Source: Strongylocentrotus droebachiensis (taxonomy: Eukaryota > Echinodermata > Echinoidea > Camarodonta > Strongylocentrotidae). From it: DNA of 64,000 bases. Of this stretch, positions 11,086-24,400 are shown piece by piece. The stretch spans positions 248,001 through 312,000 of the forward strand of contig JAVYIG010000090.1 of assembly GCA_035222895.1 (NCBI GenBank), given 5' to 3'. Both the position numbers and the translations under genes were made by a program. A model generated the notes under the pieces. It was not told the DNA's origin, ran no database searches, and was given only the letters and a program-made list of their open reading frames with translations. Position 1 is the first letter of the stretch; each line of letters opens with the position of its first letter.

Positions 11086-12789
11086 ATCCTTCAGAAAGGT
11101 TATAGTTACAATGTTGGATTGTGTATTTTAAGCCTATCCTTTAATTTTGTAAGGAATATTGTCCCTTTCGTTTTATGTATTATATGTTATATATTTTATG
11201 TTACCTTGATCTGGCTCAAATTTGTGCTACATAGTGTTTACTTGTAGTTGGGCTTGTTTTAAAATTGTGCATGTAGCATAATTCTGTAAAATATTATTTC
11301 CATTTATACGTAAATATTACTCTATGTTTGATTATATGTTTAAATTACATTTCATTTTGTATTAATATTTGAATTCTAATGTTATTGCATTCTTCTTTCA
11401 ATTGAAAAATCTGTCATTGATAAAAATGAAAGCAATTATTTACGTTAAGATACTTTGCACTTGATACTGGTTTATTTATGTGTGCAATTACAGTGTACAT
11501 GAAGTAAATATGATATACTGTAGTTACATATATTTAGTTATAGTTACACAGTGCTTAATGCATATATTTCTAGACAGCAACAATGTCCTTAATTGTCCAT
11601 TGGATTATTGGATTTTTTTTCTATTGGCAGTCAGGCTGACATTTTTGTGAGCTATGTTTTGCATTTCGAGCATGACTAAAAAGCACTAACTTCCATCTAA
11701 TTGTTAAAGATGCACATATACTTGCACTTCTTTTGTTATGGAATTATGATATACTTATCTAGAGAAGGTTTATATACTGTATGTATGATCATATTTTAGA
11801 GATTAGAGTTCAATAGATTTTAATTGTGAATGGTGACTAATTTTAATTATTGTGAATTGTGTGACTTTTTTGTTGAAGCTTAGATGTAATAACATGTGTA
11901 CCGTGAGTACACATGTATTTGCCAGTAGACATATTTTTGAGATGTTATAGTAATAAAAGAAAAATAATAATTTTTATTTGTGTGAAGGGTTTCGAGCAAA
12001 CCTGAAAAATCAGCATATCTTGTGCTTTGAGCAAATGTACCAGAATGACCGTGCAGTAAATTTTCAATGTCCCATAGTTTTGGGTGCGCAAACATGTAAA
12101 AAAGGTGATTACACATTGAAATATACGCACAGACTAAGACTATTATGAATGTGCACCGTCCTTGCAAAATTAATACTTGGGCATGAATATTTTTAATTTG
12201 TTGCATGTTTAATGTGCAATTAATACAACATTAGAATGTAATGGTGATATTGATATACTAGCTTTCATACAATTAGAATACAAACTTTCATACAATTGAT
12301 AGTAACAATAGTTAATGTTTTTTTTGTGAGACACAGATATATTACTCTTTCCTCATCCCGATTCGTAAAATATGCTCTTCAGCTATTGGGATGCACCCCT
12401 GTATTCCATTCAATATATTATTCTTCCTCATTTATAGAATGGTTTATGGAGGGTATGGTTTGTGAATTTGGTTTACCGTAATGAAATACAGGCCGGGTCA
12501 ATTAATGTGTCATATTTATGTTTATTTGGGTTTATACTTAGAAAAAATATGAACATTCTGCCTGAACTGCACATGTACATACCGGTAGAACATTATTGAG
12601 TATGCTGCTACATCTTATGAAGAACACAGAATATTTTTGAGTGGGACCATTTTCTTTCTTTATTCAGATTTGTGCAATTCAAAATACCTATGTTATGTAG
12701 AAATACACAGGTCAGGTACATCGTGGTTTGTGAATTTACATGTACATGTTTGTCTTCATTATAGAAAAAAAGTAAGTGTGATGCAATTT

Positions 12790-13238
12790 CAGAGATGCCA
12801 ACTAGTACGGATTTCCCGTAATTGGTACGGAAATTAACGACCATTACGGCAGTATACGGAATGTCTAAAAATTATGTTTTTTGTTTGTTTGTTTTTGTTT
12901 TTTTGCGCATATAGGGATCTATCGTAGCAAGTGCTGTACAGTATGGTGGCCATCCAGCACTCGCTGCATGAGAAAGATGGAAAATTATCAAGTATTCTCT
13001 TAATAGAAGCCAATTTTTCATTGAAAACTTATGTGTTGTGATGAACTGAAAATCAATATTTAGCAACTTTGTGGGAGTTAAAATCACAACAAATTTCAGA
13101 TAATCATGCGCGCATGCGTCCGCTTGCCATTCTTTTAAGATTCATGGCGCCGCATAGGAAATTACTGATTTATTCCCCAAATTACTGATTTTGAGCCTTA
13201 TGGTTACTGATTTGTGCTTTGAAAGGTTGGCATCACTG
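12790..13238. mobile_element. hAT-like nonautonomous TIR element, 449 bp
   Basis: Begins CAGAGATGCCAACTAGTACG and ends AGGTTGGCATCACTG, giving 13-bp inverted ends CAG(A/T)GATGCCAAC. Flanks share a short direct repeat (TGCAATTT with a one- or two-base placement ambiguity), near the 8 bp used by hAT elements. The interior has direct repeats of the type TTACTGATTT and no coding frame. Confidence 0.7.
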
Positions 13239-14322
13239 CAATTTTTTGTGTCCGCTGTCTTCGCGCATTTGACAGGGATAGTATGCACATATTTTGACAC
13301 GCAACTATTTTCAATGTCAAATGAGATCATTACTTGACAAAGGCCTAAGGGCAAACATTTGTCAAACAATTTCTTCTTGTACGGAGGATCATTATTTCTT
13401 GTGTTTTTATGTCATTATTATGTAAGATACGTGTACCTTAAATGTTTGTGCAGAGACTTGTAGATGCATGCATGTACATATGGTTCTGTACTCAGTATTA
13501 AAGCGAATTGTGTACTAGGTAGAGGGCTCTATTATGCACGGTCACTCATACTATACTGATAATATCAATCATTAAGGGTTTTTCAGTGATTAATCCAATG
13601 AAGCAACGAATTTGATATGTTTCTAGATTTACATATATATACTTGGAAATTTTCTTGATTTAGAAGTTTGTAGGCAGAGCCTAGAGTTGAACTTTGAAAG
13701 TAGCAATGTAATCATGTCTTCTTCTCTTTTAGATTTCAGTGAAAATTGAAAAATAAGAAAGTAAATCTGATCAACGAACGTCAACACTAAGAAGCTTCGC
13801 AGTTAAGAGATTGAGTTTCAAACCCTACTCACTGTGACAATGCCCTTAAATCAGTTAACTCATCAATTCAGATAAGGCAGTAATGTTCCATTTAAGTTCC
13901 CTAATGTTACAATGTACATGTACATAGAGCATTCTCATTGCCAAAGACATATGTGTGGAGATGTGAAATTAAAGTTATGATTCTACTCAGCTTTTGTTGC
14001 ACATTCAGGCATTGTTCAACATTCCTGTACATGTACCGGTACTGTATTTGAAGCAAGATACAGACCAAAATCATAAGCAATCGTGTTGCCTTGTAAACTA
14101 TTCCGCATGCACAGGAGGCATATGCGTCAAGTTCAGTATAATATAGAATGAAACGTGCAAATGTTTGTGGTATGCACATTCCATGATGTAGACAATAATA
14201 TTATGTAGTAAATATTTATTGGTGCAGAGATTTATTGAGGTATAACTAATAAAGCTTTTATCTTGTGAAACGTGTGAAATACTTTGTTCAATGATGCTGA
14301 TTTGATCATTGAATTGTTCTTT
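13239..14322. other. Intergenic, no gene seen
   Basis: No repeat boundary, conserved motif or convincing exon recognised. Confidence 0.4.
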
Positions 14323-14750
14323 CTAAAGTGAGAATAAGAGAGAGAGAACAGGAAGTAAAGAGAGAAAAGGAAAGATATAGCAAAGGATAAAATTAGAGAG
14401 CAAAGGAAAGAAAGTGAAAGAGAGATGGGGCAAAGGAGAGTGTGATATCAAATGAGACGGAAACAGAGCAAACGAGAGAATGGTATCAAATGAGAAACGC
14501 CAAAGGAGAGAAAGAAAGTGAGAAACAGATAGAATACAGGAAAAAAGTGAAGAGAGATAGATCAAAGGAAAATGTGATATCAAATGAGAGAAATAAAGCA
14601 AAAGAGAGAATGGTAGAGAGAAAGAGAGCAAAGTAGAAAGGAGACCAAAGAAGACAAAGAAAGCGAAGGAGATAATTAAGAGATCAAAGGAGAGAGGAAC
14701 AAGTGAGCAACATGTACATGTAACCAAAGGAAGAGAAAGTTCTTGAGGAA
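14323..14750. repeat. Purine-rich (GAGA/AAAG) low-complexity tract
   Basis: About 380 bp almost wholly A and G on the + strand, with loose GAGAGAAAG units. It gives artificial open frames on both strands. Smaller tracts of the same kind occur at 17185-17260 and 38185-38350. Confidence 0.85.
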
Positions 14751-14753
14751 GCT

Positions 14754-16405
14754 TGGAAATAATAATAATAATACTTTGTTCTCTTATAGCGCATTTCATG
14801 TCTTTTGACATTTCAATCTACTTTACAATATACATAATTATATATTAAATATAACACGATCATAAAAGGAAGGTGAGTATAAAACAGAAGCATATATAGA
14901 AAACAATGAAATTCTTACAAAGTACAAATGACATTACTACTTATCCCTTAGTACTAATGATATGCTAATTTGAAAAGATGAGTTTTGAGTTTAGATATGA
15001 ATGTTTCAGCATTGGATATACAAAGTAGGGAGCTTGGGAGAGAATTCCATACAAATGGTATGTGAGTGAAAGCCCTAGCTATCACCGCAGGCGCGGATCT
15101 ACGGGGGGTTTAGGCGGTTTAAACCCCCCCTTGGGCGGCCCCAAAAAAAAAAAAAAAAAAAAAAAAAAAGGAAAAAAAAGAAAGAAAAAAAAGAAAAAAA
15201 GAAAGAAAAAAGAACGCACGCTGGAGAGAAACCCTTTCAAGTGCAAATATTGTGAGAAGATATTCAACTCATCTGGTAACTTAACCAAACACATGATAAC
15301 TCTGGATATAACTGTGTATTTAACTGTTACTTGATTTAAAAAGACGTTATCATGCACTGCTTTTTATGGTCTCCATTGTGTTAATAGATGCCAGGAAAAC
15401 ATCACTTACGGGGTTCAAATAAACACCCCCCAAAAAATCGGCTCGCCGCTTCGCGGCTCGTGGACGATGCTCCGCATCGTCATTATTTTGGTCAAACCCC
15501 CCCCTTAGCAAAAAGCTAGATCCGCCCCTGCACCGTATGCCTTTGTTCTGCCTCTCTTTAATAGCTACAAGGAGGTTTTGAGATACAGAACACATGGACA
15601 TTGTTGGAACATATTGTAAGACAAGATCAGAGAGATATTCTGGAGACAGACCATGGAAGGATTTGAAGGTTAGCAAAATAATTTTAAACTGGATATGAAA
15701 TTTAACTGGGAGCTTTATCTTTGAGGATGGGTGTTATGTGTTGACGCTTATTTTGCAGACAGACCAGCCATGTGACAGAGTTTTGTTTATATCTTTATCG
15801 GAAATAACAATGAGGAAGCTATATTGAGGAGACTTTTACAGTTGTCCAGAAGTGAGAATACGAAAAAGTGCATGAGAATTTCAGATGAAGCTTTATTAAA
15901 AAAATCTGCCGACTTTGCCTATTCTTCTAAGAGGAGATGATGCTTTGGGAAACAGTTTTAATGTGGCTGCGCAGAGACAGATGTTTGTCCAGATTATCTC
16001 AGAGATTGCGAACTGTCTTGGAACGATTAGCGGGTGTATTATTTAAAGATATTGGTAACAATTCATTTGCTTGTCTAAATTTTGAAGACAGATGAAGAAT
16101 TTCCATTTTTACTATCGTTTAAGAAGAGAAAATTAAGTTTCATCCAAGAACGGATTTCTTGGGGACATTATATCTAGTTTCTGTGTGGTGTATTTTATTT
16201 CACTAGATTTGACAGTTATGTATAGTAGGAGGTCATCTGCGTACATCATTGGAGAGAAGCCGTGGGAGTGGATAATGCCCTGAATGGAAGTTGTATAAGA
16301 GATGAATAGCAGAGGGCCATTAACAGACCCTTGAGGTACACCCCATCTAAGCAAGGCGGGAGCTAAAGTAATGCTGTAAATAACTTGCTGCTTCCTTCCT
16401 TCCAT
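14754..16405 (-). mobile_element. Decayed non-LTR retrotransposon (L2/CR1/Jockey-type LINE), 3' half
   Basis: On the - strand, 16405-16133 encodes a reverse transcriptase core piece with WGVPQGSVNGPLLF and the catalytic MMYADD box. 15676-15536 continues with SFHGLSPEYLSDLVLQYVP, and after an inserted element the frame resumes at about 15087 with ARAFTHIPFVWNSLPSS and ends KTHLFKLAYH with a stop at 14954-14956. A short 3' region ends in ATT repeats at about 14754-14771. Frames are broken and part of the RT is missing between 15.7 and 16.1 kb, so it is dead. The WNSLP...LKTHLF ending is typical of L2/CR1-like elements. Confidence 0.88.
15088..15530. mobile_element. 443-bp TIR element inserted in the LINE, carrying a C2H2 zinc-finger fragment
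   Basis: Ends are inverted: CAGGCGCGGATCTA on the left and TAGATCCGCCCCTG on the right. CACCG occurs on both sides (15083-15087 and 15531-15535) and the LINE frame continues across, so this is an insertion with a 5-bp target duplication. Inside is a long A-rich tract and, at about 15213-15300, a + strand reading of a C2H2 finger: FKCKYCEKIFNSSGNLTKHM, preceded in another frame by a THAGEKP-like linker. One base is out of frame, so the fragment is inert. Confidence 0.82.
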
Positions 16406-18845
16406 CTACAAGTATGACTACCTTTGTTCAGAATTGATAAAAACTACCAAATAAATCATGACTATTATATAACAACACAAACAGAATAACAAAATCAACA
16501 CAAGACCACTCTTAAAATTATATCCCTTCAACATATTTAATCTTAATTACACAAGAACAACCATTTTATTTCAACTTAATCATAACATCTGACATAATCT
16601 TACTACAGAAAGCTGCTGCATTGATAACACTAGGTTCATCTCCAATTCACAATGTATTAAAATAAGTCTATGAAACAAGCTTTTATTGAGCAAACTTGTT
16701 TTATGCCACATATGGCCTTTACATTAATAATAACCGACACATATTACATATATATATTGTACATTAACTTTCTTTAAAAGTAGAATGCATGCTTCAATAT
16801 CTCTACTGCAGCAACTGCATCTCCTAAATTAGCAAGGTTGCCATTCAATGTGAAATTTTTGTAATGGTCTGTGCATTTTATTTAATTACAGTTTACATTT
16901 ACAAGCTACTTTATGTTGAATAAAAGCATTAATTGTTATCATCTACAGAACTGCATGTTAACTTGAAGTATATTACAAACTTTAATAAGAAAAACTTAAA
17001 GACTTGTTGAGATATAACTTTTTACACCGCCACATTTAAAAAAAGCCACTGCAATTTTGTTAACATGTAAATGAATGGCAACTGCGTGCAACAAAGGAAA
17101 TGTGCATAGCCACTTAGCTCTGGGTTATAACATAGTAATTCATTGATTTGGCCATGAATGACCTTGTGTTCATATATCAGAAGAAAATTGAGGAAAGAGA
17201 AAGAAAAGAGAAAGGAAAGAGAAAGAAAAGAGAAATACAGAGAGTGAAAGAATGGTATCAAAGAAAAGAAAAACATGGCTTAAAGCCACTGCCCTACTTG
17301 CTCCCTCTATATAGAAAATTCCCCAATCGATGCCTGTTTGTCCCCCATGATCTTCTTTTTCTTATGTTAGTTGAGAGCTGAGTTAATGAGATAGCCACCT
17401 GTCAGTGACCTCGCTGTGTGGTCTAATACCTTCTGGCCCAGTAGTAATGACGATCTTTAAAAGAGAGGGATAATTAGGGAGCAGACCAAGGTCAAAATCA
17501 ATGTGCAAAACTAAACCTATATTAAACATGTAGATCTAGGATAAGTGATACAGAATTAAACATCTTAAAAATCTTTGTCTTAGATTTGACAATTACTCCA
17601 TGAACACATTCATATACAACGAAAACTGCTTTGGCAACCTCCTGTATAGAAAGATCTGTATAATAAGATCACCTGTCTATAAAGGCCGCATCATCTCTTT
17701 CTCTTGAATAATGGTTCTCATTGAAATGTATTCATTAAAGTAACCTGTGCATACAGGTAAAGACTGCTTGTTTTGTGTCGCTTAAGTGGTCTTTATATAC
17801 AGGTTTCACTGTACATGTATAATATACAAGATGCTAGCATAATACATACTTTTACTTAATAATAGTAAATCATTTGCTGAAATCCAAAAGTGCATTAAAC
17901 CATATCATTTAAGTTAACCCCCTTCTGAATCTCGGCACACACAGAAAATCAGTGTATTTCAGCAGATGCAAGAAGCCAATTCATGTACTATAATTGCTAG
18001 GATAAACTGAATACTGGTTTACATTATTTAGCATTAATTTGTCTTTCCACTATATTGTAACCTAAATTGACACTGTATACAACAATCATAACCGACATTT
18101 ACCATAATATTAATATTTGTGACTGCTGAACTTCAAATTAGAATCGCAATCTCTGTAAGTAACGGCCTAATAGCCTGGCTATTTCGTATGCAAAACTATA
18201 AATAGTAATGGTATGTATAAACAAAATATTCCACATTTGATGTGACGATGAGCAAGTACATGTATAGAACATATTAAATCTACAAGTTAAGAAATATGAA
18301 ACTACATGTAGTACACAAAATTAATAGGTGTATATGCAGACAAAAAATGAATCAATGTTATCTACAGAATAATTATGCAAAAAAGTACAAAATCAAAGAG
18401 TCTTGGCTTTATCTCCAAAACGAAATATTCAAGTAACTAAAATCTACATGTATAACAATAAATATTATATACCGCAATAACAAAATGATAACAAAAAGGG
18501 ATAATCGCACTTCAATCAGCTGCAACAATGTTTAACATGGCAATTACTAAGGCCTCTTTGTCTCTTTCTCTTGATATATGTTATGACCTATCATGAAAAT
18601 AAGAAATATAAATTAACTTAAAAAAGAGAAAAGTACATCATTATAAGGAGAGTACGTGCAGGTATATATTCCTTTTCCAAGGCCCTCATTCGAGTTTAGA
18701 AATAACTAAATGGTTTAGGTGTCATTTGTAAAACAAGATTATTTCCTTTGCATTTTTAGATAATGTCAAACTATTTGAAATATCTGCCCAAATAATGCAG
18801 ATGTTCTTCTACTATGGAACTTGATTTATTTGATCAACATACATA
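16406..18845. other. Intergenic, no gene seen
   Basis: AT-rich; a short purine tract at about 17185-17260. No exon with splice sites and motif was recognised. Confidence 0.4.
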
Positions 18846-19281
18846 TGGGGCCTGTCACCACGAAATGAGTCCAGTTGGTCAAAAAATTTATTCCTGTTTT
18901 TAAGTATTATATGAATCTACATTAAGTAAGCTTTAAATTAAGGGGTCACACATTAAAATTGATAAATTATATCCAGAAATATGAACCAAAACCTAATTGG
19001 ACTTTATAAACAATGGGATTACCCAGTTTTGAGATAATTAGGTGTAAAGTTAATGATGCGTAACATATTATAGTCTGGTCAACAACAACATAGCAACAAC
19101 ACACTTCCCATCATTCGATTTCAATGAAACTTTCAACAAACAAAGAATTTAATAAGTCGATTTTTGGAAAAATCTTAAATGTGGTAGGTGGGTCAATTTT
19201 CAGTACATACACACTATACATCGCTATTACTACGATTGAGCCTAATGCGACACTGGACTCATTTCGTGGTGACTGGCCCCA
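18846..19281. mobile_element. 436-bp TA-flanked TIR element (mariner-like MITE)
   Basis: TA at 18844-18845 and 19282-19283. Left end TGGGGCCTGTCACCACGAAA then TGAGTCCAG; the right end is the reverse complement with one mismatch over about 29 bp. No transposase frame. TA target suggests the Tc1/mariner group. Confidence 0.85.
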
Positions 19282-19283
19282 TA

Positions 19284-21158
19284 TCAGTATAAGGGTTTAT
19301 AAGGGTGCTGATTAAGTCTGATTTATCATGTGTGACACAAGTCTTTATGTTATGCTTCTATATTGACAAGAAATCTCTTTCAAAATTAAGTGAAATAAAT
19401 CACTGAGTAACTACTGCAGTAATATTAAGCAACATACACTACCAAGCAGCTTCATATTTAGTAAAGGTTTAAGCATTACAACAAACAAATTGGCACATTT
19501 TTCTCCTTGTCTTGTTAAACATATGAATACCAAACAAAACCAACCAAAGTCACACAGAATTAAATGCTTAACAATACAAACATTTATTACTATGTAGATT
19601 ACACACTGTAAAGTCATTAAATTACCTTGCAACCCAACATATTCGGCCTTTTTAAACAAAGAAATTACAAGAAATTGCTCTGATCCTTTCTATAGCTGGA
19701 ATGAAAATGTATGGAAACCGGCAAAGAGACCACTATCCCATTTGCTTTTGATAAGCAAACTTGAGATCTGATAATAAGCGTTTTTTTCTTCAAATTACAG
19801 TCTGGTGTTGTTGATAACCGAGAGGTTCGGCTGCGCCAGCAATTCAAGCAACCGGTAAAAGACTAAAAACTATCACTTCTTTGCTCAAATCCACTCTCTA
19901 TCTTATCTTGGACATGATGCAAACAATGCTTTGCACATTGTTGCATTCATTGATATAGAAAAACAAAGGAGAATGCATCCATCTTCTTTTGTTTCGGTGT
20001 GTTTGTTTCATAATACCAGAACTCAACTTCACCTTAGATTTGGAAAAAAATAAAAGAAGCATGGTGCACTCTTCATGTTTACATGGAATGTCGATGATAT
20101 CATTATTTCAGTAGAAAGCAAATTTGTTAAAAAGTATGGAAACCCACAAAAGTTGACCCATACATTACATTCACTTGTTGTGTACACCCATTGTGTATAG
20201 CACTAGTTGCCTCATTGCAGTACTTGCGACTGGTGTGTAAATGATACAAAAATAATTTATTTAGTACACAAAATACAAAAATGAAAGATTTCTTGATTCC
20301 TCATATATCTTTTAACTATCCCGTCCACTTCCAAAGCTTAATGGAAAAAAAGTCACATGCCCTCCAAAAATCTATGCTTTACCAACCTTAACACACACAT
20401 ACTTAATATACATACACCTTTAATCATAAAGATTCTGTAGGGAAAAAAAATAAGCATGGAAGTAAAAATGAACCAACAGTGTATCATTTACAGTAGGCTT
20501 GCGGTTGCACTGTGTGACCATGCGAGCATCTAGTGTATCATTTGTTGCACAATAAATTGTGTATCGCCAACACTGTCCACAATACATGTATATTGATACA
20601 AATATATGAACATCCATCCATTCTTTCCACAAACATATTTTGCCTCCATCACACTCTGTACTATGGCAAAGTGACCTTGGAAATGTATTGTCTGTAAAGT
20701 ACCAGGAGAGCCTTAACTCAGTCTTGTCCTACAATGTACATGTACATATTTACAGATAAAGGTTCTACCTGTACATGTAAACTTACCTCATCTAATTCTT
20801 CAATCACACTTTTTAATTCAACTTATATTTAACTGATTGTAATGACAAGAATGGAAGTACATGTACATGATATCAGAATGAAAGATAAATAATGTTCGTA
20901 ACAAAAGCTTTTAAAACAAACATGAATATAAACTTACAAATAGATGTTACAAGATCAAGATTTTAATGCTTTGGAGTTGCTTCTCTTTAAAGTAAACATT
21001 ATAAGAATAAAATAGAGCACATTGTGATACTACATTTCTAATCCATGATCATTTCTATTACATTCCAAGTATTTGGCAAAACCTTAAGACAAGAAGACTG
21101 ACTAGTTATATTTCAGTTTATCCCAATCCCTGATAATCAACGAAAACTAACTAATAAC
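19284..21158. other. Intergenic or HELZ2 3' UTR, no gene seen
   Basis: No recognised element. Candidate - strand polyadenylation words are ATTAAA at 21159-21164, about 200 bp beyond the HELZ2 stop, and AATAAA at 20256-20261; neither is confirmed. Confidence 0.35.
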
Positions 21159-21164
21159 TTTAAT
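21159..21164 (-). promoter_or_regulatory. Candidate polyadenylation signal for HELZ2 (ATTAAA)
   Basis: ATTAAA on the - strand about 200 bp past the stop codon. It is the nearest standard variant I see; transcript 3' ends would be needed to confirm it. Confidence 0.25.
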
Positions 21165-21199
21165 ATCAGAAGTCATATAATAAGCTGGGAACTAATTAG

Positions 21200-21420
21200 C
21201 CCCAATGACGTAGTCCTGGTTCTAGAGAAGAGACAGGTTTAACTAGAACCAATCAGGTGGAGACTGCAAGTCCTCCAGAACAGTCCTAACCCTAAAGAAG
21301 GACAGGTGTAATCAACAGCTATGGACCCAAGACCTAGTTCTGTTCCTAGAGCAGCAACAGGTCTATTAGTAACCATAAGGTGGGAACTGTCGGGCCTCCA
21401 TGACACAGCCCATGTCCCGA
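21200..21420. repeat. Imperfect tandem repeats across the HELZ2 stop codon and 3' UTR
   Basis: Three diverged blocks of the form TAGT(C/T)CTG-TTCTAGAG-A-ACAGGT start near 21211, 21277 and 21335. Stretches next to them resemble the last coding bases (compare 21371-21409 with 21247-21284). Spacing is roughly 60 bp. Confidence 0.5.
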
Positions 21421-21475
21421 TACTTCTTGAGTAGTTCCCTCCATCTTGGATGAGTTTCCAGGAGGTGTTGATTGC
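21366..21475 (-). CDS. HELZ2: HELZ2 terminal coding exon
   Basis: Reads [20 protein letters not shown], then [15 protein letters not shown] and TAA at 21366-21368. GNxxLL-xxxxW-xLL-xxY is the normal end of UPF1-like helicase cores. Acceptor CTGTAG. Confidence 0.95.
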
Positions 21476-24400
21476 CTACAGGAAAAAGATTGGAAATACT
21501 GAGGATGAGTAAAGGAGGTTTAAGTTTTGATGAATACTAATCAATTATTAAATGAATACATACATCTACTTGTCTAGTGCATATTAATGTAATGGTACAT
21601 ATATACATATCAATGATTCATTACGAACATCACTGATATGAAAGTGTGATGAATATACCAGAAATGTTATAACTATGGTTTAGGTTTTCATCCCGTATAA
21701 AGGAAAATAAGGGAAAGGAGGACCGTGTATAATTATAAATCCCCTGACCAATATAAATATGATAAACTGCTAGATATTTGATATCCGATTAATTTCGTCC
21801 ATTTATAAAATTGCATTATAATTTTGTTTGTAATTAGCTTCAATACATGTAGGCCTAACATTCCAAATTTGTTTATTCTATAAACCGGTACCCAAACATT
21901 GTTTTTCATATGTTCGAAGGTGCCAGACTTGATTAGCATTCATGCTATTTTTGGTTCCTTTATCCTTTTATGTTAATGTTTTATTATTGGATGATAAATT
22001 TCAAGTTCAAAGTTAAAGCTCAATTCAGGCTGGAGTCTATGGGAATTGTGTGTTGTATTATGACAGAACTTTTCTTCAGAGGGTGAAGAGAGGGAGCTAG
22101 ATACAACTTGTTTACATACCGATGATGATTAGCCCTCGCTTGGCTCGAGTCAGGGCAACGTTCATCTGGTTCTCGTCAATGATGAATCCCAGATGTTTGC
22201 GTTGCCATCCCCTGCTTGGTTTATCATCAATCTCGATCTGAGGCATGGAACGCACAGTTGACATGACCACGTAGTTCCATTCACTTCCTGCGAATATCAT
22301 AAGAAGGAAAAATAATCTTTTTACCCAGTGACAGTTTCCATAGGTGTATGTCACTAGTACACTAGGGGCAAAAATCTATGTGTGACTTTACATTATTTTA
22401 GTTTATTCAAAATTGCACATGAAATTACACAAATATTACATTGTGAAGATTCAGAACTATTCAAAAGGCCAACAAATGTTTGTTTAAGGAAAAATAGAAT
22501 AAATGAGTCAGAAAAAATCAATATACAAATACCAAAAACTCTTACAAAATTATTAATCCTCTGCCAGCCACTATTGTACCTGTAACAATGATACATATTA
22601 GTGGAGATTTATTGCAGTATAAACAACAGAGTAATAGGCAGAAGACTAAGATATTGTTTGCACAAAGAAAATACACATACAAAACAAAGAAGAAATTTAT
22701 TGTCAGAAATGCATGTCTGTTACTCTGTAGAGAGTATAAAAATGACACATCTAAGACAAATTTTAAAGCCTATCTCCACTATTTTGGCCAGGAGAGATTA
22801 GACCTCCCTGCATGGTCACTGACAGTTGGATATCTCATCAAATCAGCTTTCAATTAACATAAGAAAAAGGGGACCCTTGGGGGACCAACGGTCACCAATA
22901 AGGCATTGTTTGCTATATAGAGGGCGCAAGTAGCTATAAGTAGTGCAGTGGGGCTTTAAAGTTTCAATATACATGTATATCTTACTCACCCTGACTAGTA
23001 ACAACCGTGCTGACCTTGACCCCTTTGTGACCTAGGTCCTTTAACCTCTCCTCGATCTGTGAGCACTGTAGCTTGTACTGGGACAGAACCACAATGTCAC
23101 TGGCTTGAGCTCCTTTCCGTAGCAGCTGCTTGACTATTCTTGTCTGAAAATCCAAGAAGAGGTGATTTTCTTTGATTGGACTTGTTTTTATTTATTTACC
23201 AACATAAAATTATTACAGTAAACAAGTTCAGAGATAGTACATGACTAAACAAATGACCCAAAATACCGTATCCACAGGTATTTTAAACATGGAGAAGACC
23301 CACTTTGTGCATTTTAGAATAATCAACGTCAAAATGATGAGAGTGCTTTATGAATACCTTTGTGTACCCTCTTGAAAAAGAATACTCCCACATGTGTATC
23401 ACAGAATGTAAAGTCGGTGCATAAAAATGATTAGGTAGTTTTCATAAAACATGTATCCAGTATTCATCTCGATGAGATTTATAGTTTTGTACAAAATGAC
23501 AATTTGTTTGCCCATTTACAAAACGTATCCATGAAATGGCTTATAAATCACCACCCAACAAAACACCCCCCACTCACCCATCTATCCACCCACCCATCTA
23601 TCCACCCACTCACCCACCCACCCAACCATTCACCCACCCACCATCCATCCATTCGCCCATCCACCTACCCTCCATCCATCCACCCATAAAAAAACACCGT
23701 CCCACCCATCTATTCACCCACTCACCCACCCATACACCCATCCCACCCATTTATCCACCAACCATCCATCCAACAAACATCCACTCACCCATCTATCCAC
23801 CCACTCACCCACCCAACCAACCATCCATCCATCTACCTACCCACCATCCATCTACCCATCCACCCATCTATTCACCCACTCACCCACCCACACATCCATC
23901 CAACAAACATCCACTCACCCATCTATCAACCCAAACACCCATCCACCCATCTATTCACCCACTCACTCACCCACACATCCATCCACCAATCATCCACCAC
24001 CCACCAACCCATCTATCAAACCAAACACCCACCCACCCATCTATCCACCCACTCATCCACCCACCCACCATCACCCAAACACCCATCTATCTACCCACTC
24101 ACCCACCCACCTACCAACCCACTCATCCATTTACCCACCCAAACACCCACTCACCCATCTATCCATCCATTCATCCACCCACCCACCATCCATCACCCAC
24201 CCACCAACCCATCCACCCACCCAAACACACACCTAAAAAACCGACCCACCCATCCATCCATCCAACCATCCATCCACTCACCAAAACACACACCTACAAA
24301 ACCCACACACCCATCTATCCACCCACTTAGCCGCCTACCCACCCGCCCATCCATCCCACTCATCCAATCGTCCACCCACCCACTCAAACACACACCCACC

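Larger units (their letters stand above)
8947..12789. other. Intergenic, no gene seen
   Basis: AT-rich with homopolymer runs (C then A run near 9810-9830, T run near 11018-11032), a (TA)n microsatellite at 10341-10366 and a solo terminus of the 42.8-kb TIR family at about 11046-11085. Short reading frames, including one of 108 codons near 11.9-12.2 kb, have no recognisable motif. Confidence 0.45.

Noticed and set aside
11880..12206. 108-codon - strand frame in the intergenic region
   Set aside because: No recognisable motif, strong AT bias, no splice or promoter context; expected by chance in AT-rich DNA of this length.
14323..14811. 162-codon - strand frame rich in Leu, Ser and Phe
   Set aside because: It is the complement of the purine-rich tract; the amino-acid bias is that of CTT/TCT repeats.
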